Shown: positions 16,592 to 25,264 of the stretch, piece by piece | How the letters are laid out: the number at the start of each line of letters is the position of its first letter | Numbering within the stretch: position 1 is the first letter of the stretch | Assembly: GCA_023411215.1 (NCBI GenBank) | Contig: JAEYOY010000015.1 | Span: forward strand, 1-64,000 | DNA length: 64,000 bases | Direction of reading: 5' to 3' | From: Bacillota bacterium | GTDB lineage: Bacteria > Bacillota > Clostridia > Lachnospirales > Lachnospiraceae | Notes under the pieces: model-generated | What the model saw: only the letters and a program-made list of their open reading frames with translations | Told to the model about the DNA's origin: nothing | Databases searched by the model: none | Translations under genes and position numbers: made by a program

Positions 16592-17497
16592 GTGAAGAAT
16601 AAGGCGAGCAGAACAAAGAAAACGGGGAAGAAGCGAAAGCAAACTGCAAAAAGTATGTTTATCAGAGGGTTTATACAATCCTTTTTTATTGTGGCAATTT
16701 TACTGACTGTGGGGATCATCGGGTATCAGGCGACTATGAAGCAATGGATGACTCTTCCGGAGAAAACTGAGGTTGCAAAGAAGCCGGAGCCAACAATAGT
16801 ACCGATAACAGAACCTAGTATCGATGATGTGAGCAAGAATCTGATTTTTTGCTATGACTCAGAGAACCATATTATCAGCAAGATTATACTGGAGGTATTT
16901 CACTGTGAGAGAAAGCAGCTGACATATATTACAATTCCGATGAGCACCCAGTTCACGATGACAGATATCTTATATAAGAAGCTGATTGCTGTTCAGCCTT
17001 CGATACCTCAGATGATTCGTCTGTCGACTATGATAAGATATCTTGATTCCTCTGTGATTTTTGATTACAGTGTTCTGATGATAGAGGATATGCTGGATCT
17101 GGATATCAGCTATTACTCGGTGATGCCGACAGAGCTCTATCAGTCCATCTTCGAAGAGAGGAGCATTCCGGATCGTATGAATGCCGCCAGTCACTTATCG
17201 GAAGAGGAACAACCGGAAGCTGGAATGGTAGTAGCGGAAGTGTTTAAGGAGGAATATATAGAGCTTCTGGATACCATGAAAAGTAAGGAAGAGATCAGTA
17301 GCTATATTGAAAAGCTTTATGAAGAAATGAAGTCGAATCTGCCCATTGATGGAAAGATGAATTATCTGGAGAGCTATTCCATGACTTCTATGGATGATGT
17401 CAGCTTTACCCGTATTGGAGGTTATGATAGGAACAGTGGGTTTGCAGTAGATGAGAGTAAAGTGCAGCAACAGCTGCAAGAGCTGGGAGCTAAATAA
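16592..17497 (+). CDS. Membrane-anchored hypothetical protein, possibly a degenerate LCP-type domain
   Basis: About 301 residues. GTG at 16592 is preferred because AGAGGTG at 16579-16585 sits six bases upstream; a GTG at 16583 would lie inside that site. A strongly basic N-terminus (RTKKTGKKRKQTAKS) precedes one membrane helix, FIQSFFIVAILLTVGIIGYQ. A proline-rich linker (KKPEPTIVPITEPS) leads to a domain with LTYITIPMSTQFTMT and FDYSVLMIEDMLDL. That order loosely recalls LytR-CpsA-Psr ligases, where IPRDT and related stretches occur, but the arginine/aspartate motif is absent. I infer a distant or inactive relative with low certainty. It is probably an envelope protein. Confidence 0.75.
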   Translation: MKNKASRTKKTGKKRKQTAKSMFIRGFIQSFFIVAILLTVGIIGYQATMKQWMTLPEKTEVAKKPEPTIVPITEPSIDDVSKNLIFCYDSENHIISKIILEVFHCERKQLTYITIPMSTQFTMTDILYKKLIAVQPSIPQMIRLSTMIRYLDSSVIFDYSVLMIEDMLDLDISYYSVMPTELYQSIFEERSIPDRMNAASHLSEEEQPEAGMVVAEVFKEEYIELLDTMKSKEEISSYIEKLYEEMKSNLPIDGKMNYLESYSMTSMDDVSFTRIGGYDRNSGFAVDESKVQQQLQELGAK

Positions 17498-17518
17498 AGC
17501 AGTACCGATAGCTCTCGT

Positions 17519-17574
17519 GAAAAGTATATAAAATGATAAAATGAAAAGTATATAAAATGAAAAGAATATAAAAT
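17519..17574 (+). repeat. Three copies of a 16-bp AT-rich repeat
   Basis: GAAAAGTATATAAAAT occurs at 17519-17534 and 17543-17558, and once more at 17559-17574 with one change (GAAAAGAATATAAAAT). The first two are separated by GATAAAAT. They lie between the preceding gene and yitT and may include promoter-like TATAAA boxes. Confidence 0.8.
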
Positions 17575-17637
17575 AAAGGGATGTGTGTACCAATAATTGT
17601 ATGAGGTGTCATCCTGCTCATTAGCAAAGGAGATGTT

Positions 17638-18522
17638 ATGGCTATAAGAACGTTTTATAATAAAAATATTGCGATACTGCGCAAATATTTAACAATACTG
17701 GCAGGGTCCTTCCTGATGGCACTTGCTGTGAATCTGGTATACGAGCCGATGGAATTAGTTACAGGAGGAGTATCTGGTCTTGCGATTGTTGTTAAGTATT
17801 GGACCGGAGGAATTATCCGAGGTGGTATTCCAATCTGGTTCTTTAATCTGGCCTGCAATATACCTCTTTTCCTTCTTTCCATTAAAGCAAGGGGTGTTAA
17901 GTTTCTGCTTACCTCTTTATTCGGAATGCTGGCCTTCTCTCTTTCGCTTATGGTGATTCCGGTCATTGATCTCGGGTTGAACGATTATCTTCTAGCCTCA
18001 ATTCTGGGTGGAGCAATCAGTGGTGTCGGTATCGGACTGGTGTTTTCTGTACAGGCATCCACAGGAGGTACGGATCTGTTGGCTACCTTGCTGCATTTTA
18101 AAAACCGGCATATCACTGTTCCGCAGATTCTTATTGTCATCGATGGTGCTATCATCTTAATCGGTGCTTTTGTTTTCGGACTTGGCAATGCGCTGTATGC
18201 AATTATCGCTGTATTTGTAACGACGAAGATCTCGGATAGTATTTTGGAAGGCCTTAAGTTTGCTAAAATGGCATATATTATATCGGACGACTATGCAGAA
18301 ATTGCTCATGCCATCATGCATCACATGGATCGTGGAGTGACAGGTGTTAATGCAACAGGAATGTACTCCAACCGCGATAAGAAGATGCTTTTTTGCGTGG
18401 TTTCCAAGAAGGAAATTATTAAAATCGTGGAGATTTCCCAAAAAATCGACCCCAAATCATTTGTAATTGTTAGCGATGTCAGGGAGGTTATGGGAGAGGG
18501 TTTTATTGAATATAGACAGTAA
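17638..18522 (+). CDS. YitT family membrane protein
   Basis: Product of 294 residues with ATG at 17638 after AAAGGAGATGTT. The N-terminal 200 residues contain five or six membrane helices with the YitT (DUF161) features NLVYEPMELVTGGVSGLAIV and STGGTDLLATLLHF. The C-terminal DUF2179 domain is soluble: AYIISDDYAEIAHAIM, RGVTGVNATGMYSNRDKKML and a closing VREVMGEGFIEY. The family is widespread in Firmicutes with no settled function; transport of a small molecule is often supposed. It stands alone, just upstream of the msmX-like gene, which has its own promoter. Confidence 0.93.
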   Translation: MAIRTFYNKNIAILRKYLTILAGSFLMALAVNLVYEPMELVTGGVSGLAIVVKYWTGGIIRGGIPIWFFNLACNIPLFLLSIKARGVKFLLTSLFGMLAFSLSLMVIPVIDLGLNDYLLASILGGAISGVGIGLVFSVQASTGGTDLLATLLHFKNRHITVPQILIVIDGAIILIGAFVFGLGNALYAIIAVFVTTKISDSILEGLKFAKMAYIISDDYAEIAHAIMHHMDRGVTGVNATGMYSNRDKKMLFCVVSKKEIIKIVEISQKIDPKSFVIVSDVREVMGEGFIEYRQ

Positions 18523-18607
18523 ATTTCGTAAATGTTTAACGTATTATTGTTAAAACTACCTTTTTAAACTTTGAATATACAAATTATACAAAAGGGTAAA
18601 ACCTATT

Positions 18608-18636
18608 TTGTTAAATTGGGATATGGTTTATAAAAT
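18608..18636 (+). promoter_or_regulatory. SigA-like promoter for the MsmX-like ATPase gene
   Basis: TTGTTA (18608-18613), 17 bases and TAAAAT (18631-18636) precede the start codon by about 75 bases. Confidence 0.55.
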
Positions 18637-18712
18637 GGAAATAGTGTATCATAAAGCCATAGTTAATTGTACAAGAACATATGAAATGTAGAAAATTGTA
18701 GGAGGATATAAA

Positions 18713-19828
18713 ATGGCAAGTTTATCATTAAAAAACATAACTAAGCAGTATCCTAACGGAGTTATTGCTGTTAAGGACTTCAATCTTGAGATAGCTGATA
18801 GAGAGTTTATCATCTTCGTAGGACCTTCTGGTTGTGGTAAGTCAACCACACTTCGTATGATCGCAGGTCTTGAGGAAATTTCTCAGGGCGAATTATGGAT
18901 TGGCGATAAATTAGTAAACGATGTTGAACCGAAGGACAGAGATATTGCGATGGTTTTCCAGAACTATGCTTTGTATCCGCATATGTCAGTTTATGACAAC
19001 ATGGCATTTGGTTTGAAATTAAGAAAAGTACCTAAAGATCAGATAGATAAATATGTACACGAAGCTGCTAAAATTCTTGATATTGAACATTTATTAGATC
19101 GTAAGCCGAAGGCTCTTTCCGGTGGTCAGAGACAGCGTGTTGCTATGGGCCGTGCTATCGTTCGTAATCCTAAGGTATTCCTTATGGATGAGCCGTTATC
19201 AAACCTTGATGCTAAGCTGAGAGTTCAGATGCGTATCGAGATCTCCAAGTTACATCAGAGATTACAGACAACTATCATCTATGTAACACATGATCAGACA
19301 GAGGCTATGACACTCGGAACCAGAATCGTTGTAATGAAGGATGGTTTAGTTCAGCAGGTTGATACACCTCAGAACTTATATGACAGACCGAAGAACTTAT
19401 TCGTAGCAGGTTTCATGGGTTCACCTCAGATGAATATGATCGAAGCTACCGTTCAGAAGAAGGGCAATGATGTATTTGTTAATTTCGGAAGCAACTCCTT
19501 AAAGCTTCCTGAGAATAAAGCTAAGAAACTTATTGAGGGTGGTTTTGACGGTAAGGCAGTTGTTGCAGGTATCCGTCCTGAGGATATTCATGATGAGGAG
19601 ATGTTCATCAGCAGCTCACCTGATAGCGTAATCGAAGCTACCGTTAGAGTATACGAGTTATTAGGTGCAGAAGTATTCTTATACTTCACAGTAGATGAGA
19701 CCTTAGAGATTACTGCACGTGTTAACCCTCGTACCACCGCTAGACCGGATGATACCTTAAAGATTGCATTTGATATGTCCAAGATGCATATATTCGATAA
19801 GGAAACTGAGCAGGTTATTACAAACTAA
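18713..19828 (+). CDS. msmX: Carbohydrate ABC transporter ATPase, MsmX/UgpC type
   Basis: Cytoplasmic ATPase of 371 residues. Walker A GPSGCGKST, Q-loop MVFQNYALYPHMSVYDNMAFG, signature LSGGQRQRVAMGRAIVRNP, Walker B VFLMDEPLSNLDAKLR and THDQTEAMTL are full matches to the CUT1 family, followed by the TOBE regulatory domain (PEDIHDEEMF and beyond). No permease or binding protein is adjacent. In Firmicutes such an orphan MsmX serves several oligosaccharide importers. A GGAGG site, dedicated promoter and strong terminator suggest high expression, and its codon use looks like that of highly expressed genes (inference). Confidence 0.94.
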   Translation: MASLSLKNITKQYPNGVIAVKDFNLEIADREFIIFVGPSGCGKSTTLRMIAGLEEISQGELWIGDKLVNDVEPKDRDIAMVFQNYALYPHMSVYDNMAFGLKLRKVPKDQIDKYVHEAAKILDIEHLLDRKPKALSGGQRQRVAMGRAIVRNPKVFLMDEPLSNLDAKLRVQMRIEISKLHQRLQTTIIYVTHDQTEAMTLGTRIVVMKDGLVQQVDTPQNLYDRPKNLFVAGFMGSPQMNMIEATVQKKGNDVFVNFGSNSLKLPENKAKKLIEGGFDGKAVVAGIRPEDIHDEEMFISSSPDSVIEATVRVYELLGAEVFLYFTVDETLEITARVNPRTTARPDDTLKIAFDMSKMHIFDKETEQVITN

Positions 19829-19843
19829 TTATAATAAAGATTG

Positions 19844-19873
19844 CAGGGAACACATAAGTGTTCCCTGTTTTTT
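19844..19873 (+). terminator. Terminator after msmX
   Basis: CAGGGAACAC-ATAA-GTGTTCCCTG followed by six T is a perfect ten-base-pair intrinsic terminator. A second, weaker hairpin (AAACAG ... CTGTTTT, 19963-19998) lies further on in the same 388-base gap. Confidence 0.95.
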
Positions 19874-20128
19874 GATTCCGGCAGAAACCGAGAGCTCCGA
19901 ATGCTCAAAAAATTAATTTATTATAAAATTGACAAATGGAAGATTATATATTAGTTAAAAACAAACAGTCTCCGGAGTAAGTTGCCAGGGGCTGTTTTAA
20001 GGTTTAGTCGCCCGAATAGATAGCATTAGATGAGTTTGAAAATAATAGTATAGATAATAAACTATATAGATGAATACGGAATTTGATAGAAATACACTAA
20101 AACATTTGTGGATTATTTATAAAATTAG

Positions 20129-20157
20129 TTTACTTATAACGAAAACGGTGTTAAAAT
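20129..20157 (+). promoter_or_regulatory. SigA-like promoter for the CdaR-like regulator
   Basis: TTTACT (20129-20134), a 17-base spacer and TAAAAT (20152-20157) lie 60 bases before the start codon. The rest of the 19874-20216 gap is AT-rich with no gene seen. Confidence 0.5.
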
Positions 20158-20216
20158 ATCTTTTATATACATGAATTTTAAAGAAAAATAGAAATATAAT
20201 ATAAAGGAGTGAAAAT

Positions 20217-21305
20217 ATGATTTCCAATCAAATTCTTCAAAGCACCATCGATGGATTAAAAGGAATCACACGTATCGATATCTGTGTAATGGATACGGAA
20301 GGTAAGGTTCTTGCTACGACAATAGAGAATGCTGAACAATATGAAAGCGCGGTATTGGCATTTGTTGCATCACCCGCGGACAGTCAGGCAATACAGGGGT
20401 ATCAATTTTTTAAGGTTTTTGATGAGCATCAGTTGGAATATGTAATTCTGGCTAAAGGTGATTCCGAGGATGTATTTATGATTGGGAAGATCGCTTCCTT
20501 CCAGATACAGAATCTGTTAGTTGCATACAAAGAAAGATACGACAAAGATAACTTTATTAAGAACCTACTCTTAGATAACCTTCTCCTGGTGGATATCTAT
20601 AATCGTGCAAAGAAGCTTCATATTGATACCGAAGCAAGACGTGTGGTTTATATTATAGAGACAAAGAATGAGAAGGATGCGAATGCACTTGAGACGGTTC
20701 GCAGCTTATTCTCCGGGAAGACAAAGGATTTCATAACAGCTGTTGATGAGAAGAATATTATTCTGGTTAAGGAAGTGAAACAGAATGAAAATTATGAGGA
20801 TTTGACCAAAACAGCGAAGGTAATATTGGATATGTTGAATACCGAAGCGATGACCAAGGTACATGTGGCCTTTGGTACCATCGTGAATGAGATTAAGGAT
20901 GTATCCAGATCCTACAAGGAAGCAAAGATGGCTCTTGATGTAGGAAAGATCTTCTACAGTGGAAGAAATGTTGTTGCTTACAATAACCTGGGTATCGGAC
21001 GTCTGATTTATCAATTACCGATGCCGTTGTGTAAGATGTTCATTAAGGAGATCTTTGAAGGGAAATCACCAGATGATTTTGATGAAGAGACACTTACAAC
21101 AATTAATAAGTTCTTTGAAAACAGCTTAAATGTATCAGAGACCTCCAGACAATTGTACATCCACCGTAATACACTGGTGTACAGATTGGATAAATTACAA
21201 AAGAGTACCAATCTTGACCTTCGTGTATTCGAGGATGCGATTACCTTCAAGATTGCATTAATGGTTGTAAAATACATGAAGTATATGGAACAATTAGACT
21301 ATTAA
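20217..21305 (+). CDS. CdaR/PucR-family transcriptional regulator
   Basis: Product of 362 residues, ATG after AAAGGAGTGAAAAT. The N-terminal part (DGLKGITRIDICVMDTEGKV and the following 110 residues) resembles the putative sugar-diacid-binding domain. A GGDEF-like middle region follows. The C-terminal PucR helix-turn-helix is clear: FFENSLNVSETSRQLYIHRN and TLVYRLDKLQKST. Such proteins regulate sugar-acid or purine catabolism in other bacteria; here the nearest neighbour is the orphan sugar ATPase, so a role in carbohydrate use is reasonable inference. The effector is unknown. Confidence 0.88.
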   Translation: MISNQILQSTIDGLKGITRIDICVMDTEGKVLATTIENAEQYESAVLAFVASPADSQAIQGYQFFKVFDEHQLEYVILAKGDSEDVFMIGKIASFQIQNLLVAYKERYDKDNFIKNLLLDNLLLVDIYNRAKKLHIDTEARRVVYIIETKNEKDANALETVRSLFSGKTKDFITAVDEKNIILVKEVKQNENYEDLTKTAKVILDMLNTEAMTKVHVAFGTIVNEIKDVSRSYKEAKMALDVGKIFYSGRNVVAYNNLGIGRLIYQLPMPLCKMFIKEIFEGKSPDDFDEETLTTINKFFENSLNVSETSRQLYIHRNTLVYRLDKLQKSTNLDLRVFEDAITFKIALMVVKYMKYMEQLDY

Positions 21306-21315
21306 AGCATACAGA

Positions 21316-21413
21316 TTTCACGCTGAGCGGGAAATGGTATAATGTAAAAAATAGGGGCTTGTTGCAGACGGATGAAAGCGATTATAGTCTATTTTGCACT
21401 AGCCCTTGTTTTA
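21316..21413 (+). promoter_or_regulatory. Promoter and leader hairpin before ctpA
   Basis: TTTCAC (21316-21321), 16 bases and a perfect TATAAT (21338-21343) form a likely SigA promoter. The first transcribed bases then enter a hairpin whose arms are GGGCT-TGTTGCA (21355-21366) and TGCA-CT-AGCCC (21395-21405), followed by TTGTTTT. It may be the terminator of the preceding regulator gene or an attenuator of ctpA. Confidence 0.5.
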
Positions 21414-21453
21414 CCTATTTGATGCCATCGATCGGTGGCGGAAGGAGGAGTAA

Positions 21454-22755
21454 ATGAAGAAGAACTTTTTTACAGGGATTCTTACAGGATTATTAAGCGC
21501 TCTTCTACTTGTTGTTGTTCTAGGAGCAGCACTACTATACTCTGATAATACAGACTATGATTTAGCAGAAAACACAGAGGCAAAGGAAGACAGTGCAACA
21601 CAAGAGAAGGTGACCGAGGATCAGGATGAGATTACCGTTAGTAGTCTTGATATAGAAAATTATCAGGAAATAGTCAAGAAATTAGAAGTGATGGATCAGA
21701 TGATTGATCAGATATATCTTGAGGATGTCAAAGGGGTCGATTTTGCTGATGGTATTTATAAGGGCTTCATGGCAAGTCTTGGCGACCCATATTCTACTTA
21801 TTATACAGCAGAGGAATATAAAGCATTACAAGAAAGCTCATCGGGAGTATATTACGGGATAGGTGCATCGGTTAGCCAGGATGCTAAGACTGGTATCATC
21901 ACGATTGTAAAGCCTTTCGTAACAGGGCCGGCTTACAAGGCTGGAATTAAACCCGGAGATATCATTGCTAAAGTGAATGGTGAAGAAGTAACCGGAATGG
22001 ACTTATCTGCGGTGGTCAGTAAAATGAAGGGCAAGACAGGTACGAAGGTTAAGATTGGTATTGTTCGTGAAGGTGAGAATGAGCAGCTAGAATTTACTGT
22101 TACCAGGAAGAAGATTGAAGTGCCGACTATTGAATATCAGATGCTTTCCGGCAAAATCGGGTATATCATTATGACAGAATTTGATGAAATAACGGTAACT
22201 CAGTTTGATGCCGCTGTGAATGAGCTTGAGAAGCAGAAGATGAAGGCCCTAATTGTTGATGTTCGTAATAATCCGGGAGGTAGACTGGATTCTGTTGTCT
22301 CAATACTTGACCGTATTCTTCCTCCGGGATTACTGGTTTATACTGAGGATAAATACAATCGACGTGAAGAACAGTCTGCCAAGGATAAAACAAAGGTTTC
22401 GGTACCTATGGCTGTTCTGATAAATGGCAATAGTGCCAGTGCCTCTGAGATCTTTGCCGGAACACTCCAGGATTATAAGACGGCTACAATCGTAGGCACA
22501 AAGAGCTTCGGGAAAGGTATTGTTCAGACTGTAATTCCTTATAGTGATGAATATGGCCGACCGGACGGAACAGCAGTAAAGCTTACGATTTCTAAGTATT
22601 ACACTCCGAAGGGACGCAACATACATGGTACAGGTATCAAACCAGATGTCGAGATTGAGTTGGATGAGGCAATGCAGAAAGAAGTAATCATACCGATTGA
22701 GAAGGATAACCAGCTTCAGAAGGCTATATCATTATTAAAGAAGAAGATTGGATAG
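21454..22755 (+). CDS. ctpA: Carboxy-terminal processing protease, S41 family
   Basis: Membrane-anchored serine protease of 433 residues. An N-terminal helix (FFTGILTGLLSALLLVVVLG) exports it. The S41 N-domain (YKGFMASLGDPYSTYYTAEE) and a PDZ domain (about residues 135-215, AYKAGIKPGDIIAKVNGEEV) follow. The catalytic region has VDVRNNPGGRLDSVVSILD, then GNSASASEIFAGTLQDYK with the nucleophilic serine, and the general-base lysine in GTKSFGKGIVQT. The serine-lysine dyad is intact. No peptidoglycan-binding C-domain is seen, so it is the shorter CtpA form. It probably degrades or trims envelope proteins. Confidence 0.95.
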   Translation: MKKNFFTGILTGLLSALLLVVVLGAALLYSDNTDYDLAENTEAKEDSATQEKVTEDQDEITVSSLDIENYQEIVKKLEVMDQMIDQIYLEDVKGVDFADGIYKGFMASLGDPYSTYYTAEEYKALQESSSGVYYGIGASVSQDAKTGIITIVKPFVTGPAYKAGIKPGDIIAKVNGEEVTGMDLSAVVSKMKGKTGTKVKIGIVREGENEQLEFTVTRKKIEVPTIEYQMLSGKIGYIIMTEFDEITVTQFDAAVNELEKQKMKALIVDVRNNPGGRLDSVVSILDRILPPGLLVYTEDKYNRREEQSAKDKTKVSVPMAVLINGNSASASEIFAGTLQDYKTATIVGTKSFGKGIVQTVIPYSDEYGRPDGTAVKLTISKYYTPKGRNIHGTGIKPDVEIELDEAMQKEVIIPIEKDNQLQKAISLLKKKIG

Positions 22756-22771
22756 ATATTCTAAAAGTAGG

Positions 22772-22800
22772 TTGACTTTCCATAACTCGATGTATAAAAT
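22772..22800 (+). promoter_or_regulatory. SigA-like promoter for the anion permease
   Basis: TTGACT (22772-22777), 17 bases and TAAAAT (22795-22800) give a strong consensus match. About 125 bases of leader follow before the permease start; no known riboswitch was recognised there. Confidence 0.7.
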
Positions 22801-22929
22801 AAAATAGATTGCACGGGGCTGCCGCTTAGTAAGCATATTGAGAGGTCTTTCATCCTATTCAGAAATGCGAACTTGTGCTGCAGCTCTAACTTTATACAAA
22901 ACAACATAATGACATAGTTGGAGGGACAA

Positions 22930-24198
22930 ATGAAAACAATAGCTATCATAATTTTTGCGCTGACTTATATCTCACTTTTAGCTTTTCCAAAGGTAAGAGC
23001 CTATATAGCTCTTACTTCCGCAGCGTTATTCGTAATCTTAGGAATACTACCGATTGGTGACATTGCTACTGCTGTGGACTGGAATGTTATAATGATGATT
23101 GCAGGTACAATGGGTGCCGTGGGTTTATTCATTGAATCAAAAATGCCATCCCTATTGGCGGATTATATCATTGAACGAATGCCGAATGTGAAATGGACGA
23201 TCATTTCGCTGGCTCTTTTTGCAGGCATAATATCTGCGTTTGTCGATAATGTGGCTACTGTGCTTATGGTAGCGCCGGTTGCAGTTACCATAGCCAAAAA
23301 GCTTAAGATTTCACCGGTTTCGAGTGTAATTGCGATTGCAATTTCCTCAAATCTTCAGGGTGCGGCTACGCTGGTTGGTGATACAACATCTATTTTGCTG
23401 GGCGGCTATGCAGATCTTAACTTCCTTGACTTCTTTTATACGGATGGAAGAATCGGTATCTTCTGGGTAGTTGAAGTCGGAGCATTGGTATCGACCTTTA
23501 TATTAATGTATCTGTTTCGTAAAGAGAAGCAGCCAATCACCGCGATGGAAAGAACAGTAGTGGAGGATAAAATACCTACTGTACTGCTGGTCGGTATTGT
23601 GGTTCTTCTTATATTCGCATCCTTTATCGAACAGAAGCCCGAGATAACAAATGGTCTCATTTGTGTGGGTATGTTCCTGATCGGTCTGATTAGAAAAATG
23701 ATCAAGACCAAAGACAGAGCAGCTTTATTGGATGCCCTTAAGAGCATTGATTATGATACGATATTACTGTTGACTGGATTATTTGTAGTAATTGGCGGTA
23801 TTACCGAGGTTGGTCTGGTAAATGATATCAGCCAAATATTTGTTAGCCTAAGCAAAGACAATGTATTCCTAATATATACGCTGATTGTATGGGCTTCCGT
23901 GCTGTTCTCCGCTTTTATTGATAACATTCCTTATGTTGCTACGATGCTTCCTGTGACAGCTCAGATATCTGATTTATTAGGAATCGAACCGAATTTATTG
24001 TTCTTCGGATTGTTAATCGGTGCTACTTTAGGAGGTAATATTACACCGATCGGAGCGTCGGCTAATATAACAGGACTCGGTATTCTTCGAAAGGAAGGTT
24101 ATGAGGTTAGTGCACCGACCTTTATGAAGATCAGCGTACCCTTTACGCTGGCTGCCGTAATTTCCGGCTATTTATTAAACTGGTTCATCTGGAAATAG
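22930..24198 (+). CDS. Anion permease of the ArsB/NhaD/SLC13 (ion transporter) superfamily
   Basis: Integral membrane protein of about 422 residues with 10-12 helices. ATG at 22930 follows TTGGAGGGACAA; an upstream in-frame TTG overlaps that site. Repeat-related motifs of the superfamily appear in both halves: FAGIISAFVDNVATVLMVAP with ISSNLQGAATLVGD, and FSAFIDNIPYVATMLPV with GATLGGNITPIGASANITG. The N-D-N-x-x-T/Y-V elements and GG-N-TPIGAS are typical of ArsB/CitM-like carriers. No arsenic or citrate genes are adjacent, so the ion (arsenite, dicarboxylate, sodium) stays open. Confidence 0.88.
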   Translation: MKTIAIIIFALTYISLLAFPKVRAYIALTSAALFVILGILPIGDIATAVDWNVIMMIAGTMGAVGLFIESKMPSLLADYIIERMPNVKWTIISLALFAGIISAFVDNVATVLMVAPVAVTIAKKLKISPVSSVIAIAISSNLQGAATLVGDTTSILLGGYADLNFLDFFYTDGRIGIFWVVEVGALVSTFILMYLFRKEKQPITAMERTVVEDKIPTVLLVGIVVLLIFASFIEQKPEITNGLICVGMFLIGLIRKMIKTKDRAALLDALKSIDYDTILLLTGLFVVIGGITEVGLVNDISQIFVSLSKDNVFLIYTLIVWASVLFSAFIDNIPYVATMLPVTAQISDLLGIEPNLLFFGLLIGATLGGNITPIGASANITGLGILRKEGYEVSAPTFMKISVPFTLAAVISGYLLNWFIWK

Positions 24199-24218
24199 GA
24201 TACCGCTAGGATGGGAAT

Positions 24219-24280
24219 AAAGCACTTGTACTTACATTGGTGAAATGATTTTTGCCTTTATGTGACTACAAGTGCTTTTT
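24219..24280 (+). terminator. Terminator after the anion permease
   Basis: AAAGCACTTGTA (24219-24230) pairs perfectly with TACAAGTGCTTT (24267-24278) over a 36-base loop, followed by further T. Confidence 0.85.
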
Positions 24281-24328
24281 ATTGTGGCTGAACGGTTATT
24301 ATTTTTATATAAAATTTAGAATTACCTC

Positions 24329-24355
24329 TAATATAAATCGCAAATCGTCCGATAA
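24329..24355 (+). promoter_or_regulatory. SigD (sigma-28) type promoter before flgM
   Basis: TAAT (24329-24332), a 15-base spacer and TCCGATAA (24348-24355) match the TAAA-N15-GCCGATAT consensus at 9 of 12 positions. It would place flgM, encoding the anti-sigma factor, under its own sigma factor. Confidence 0.7.
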
Positions 24356-24434
24356 ATATGTTATAGAGAAATGGGAAATGCACAGAATATGCATGTTCCG
24401 TGTTGTTTAAGAGAGTAGATAGGTGGTGATTGGA

Positions 24435-24707
24435 ATGCGTATTGATGCGTTCAATAAGGTGAGTCAATTATACAAAACGAACAGTGCCAAGAGTACCACG
24501 AAGTCCCAGGGTTCAAGCTTTAGTGACAAGCTTGAGATCTCCCAGACAGGTAAGGATTATCAGGTGGCAAAGCAGCTTGTAGCTCGTACTCCGGACATTC
24601 GAGAGACTAAGGTAAACGACATTAAGCAGCGCATGGAGGCTGGTACCTACCATGTCAGCATCGAGGATGTAGCTAATAAATTGGTAGATGAATATTTAGG
24701 TGATTGA
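24435..24707 (+). CDS. flgM: Anti-sigma-28 factor FlgM
   Basis: Small cytoplasmic or exported inhibitor of SigD, 90 residues. ATG at 24435 is six bases after AGGTGGTG. The opening MRIDAFNKVSQLYKTN and the C-terminal VNDIKQRMEAGTYHVSIEDV plus ANKLVDEYL match the Firmicutes FlgM pattern, the latter being the sigma-binding helices. A disordered, Ser/Thr/Lys-rich middle is expected for a protein that can pass the flagellar export channel. It heads the late-flagellar cluster and is followed at once by flgN. Confidence 0.93.
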   Translation: MRIDAFNKVSQLYKTNSAKSTTKSQGSSFSDKLEISQTGKDYQVAKQLVARTPDIRETKVNDIKQRMEAGTYHVSIEDVANKLVDEYLGD

Positions 24708-24727
24708 AACAGGAAAGAGGGTTAGCG

Positions 24728-25243
24728 GTGGCAAGCTTAATTGATGAATTGATTGGCATTCTGGAAGAAGAATGTGATGTATATCAGCAATTAATACCGA
24801 TATCGGAAGAGAAGTCACAGGTCATCGTTAAGAATGACCTGACCTCTCTACAGGATATTACTTCGAAGGAACAGACAGCGATCAGCAGAATTAACACCTT
24901 GGAACGCAAGAGAGATCAAATCATGGTGAATATCAGGACGGTTATTAATCGGAAAACCGGGGAATTTACTTTAAAGACCTTGATTGGATTAATGGAAAAG
25001 CAGCCAAAAGAGCAGAAAGCTCTTTCACTTATACATGATAATCTGAACAACACTATTCAAAGATTAGTCGAAATTAATAATCGAAATAAATCATTAATAC
25101 AACAATCCCTAGAGATGATAGAATTCAATATGAATTTTATACAAAGCACAAGGATGTCGCCGGGGAACAATACTTACACAAAAGGAGCTTCTCAATATGA
25201 AGCTTTCGCTTCCGGAACAGGGATGTTCGATGCGAAGCAGTAA
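24728..25243 (+). CDS. flgN: Flagellar hook-associated chaperone FlgN
   Basis: Cytoplasmic chaperone of about 171 residues for hook-associated proteins. GTG at 24728, six bases after AAAGAGGG, is preferred over an in-frame TTG at 24704 that overlaps flgM. The protein is nearly all helical and coiled (SLIDELIGILEEECDVYQQL, EEKSQVIVKNDLTSLQDITS), the standard FlgN arrangement, and the C-terminal tail is disordered. The position between flgM and flgK is the usual one. Confidence 0.9.
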   Translation: MASLIDELIGILEEECDVYQQLIPISEEKSQVIVKNDLTSLQDITSKEQTAISRINTLERKRDQIMVNIRTVINRKTGEFTLKTLIGLMEKQPKEQKALSLIHDNLNNTIQRLVEINNRNKSLIQQSLEMIEFNMNFIQSTRMSPGNNTYTKGASQYEAFASGTGMFDAKQ

Positions 25244-25264
25244 GAGACAGGAGAGGTGTAGGTT

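Noticed and set aside
17500..17512. SigD -10 like CCGATAG near 17503
   Set aside because: No TAAA-type box at 15 bases upstream; nearest TAAA is nine bases away.
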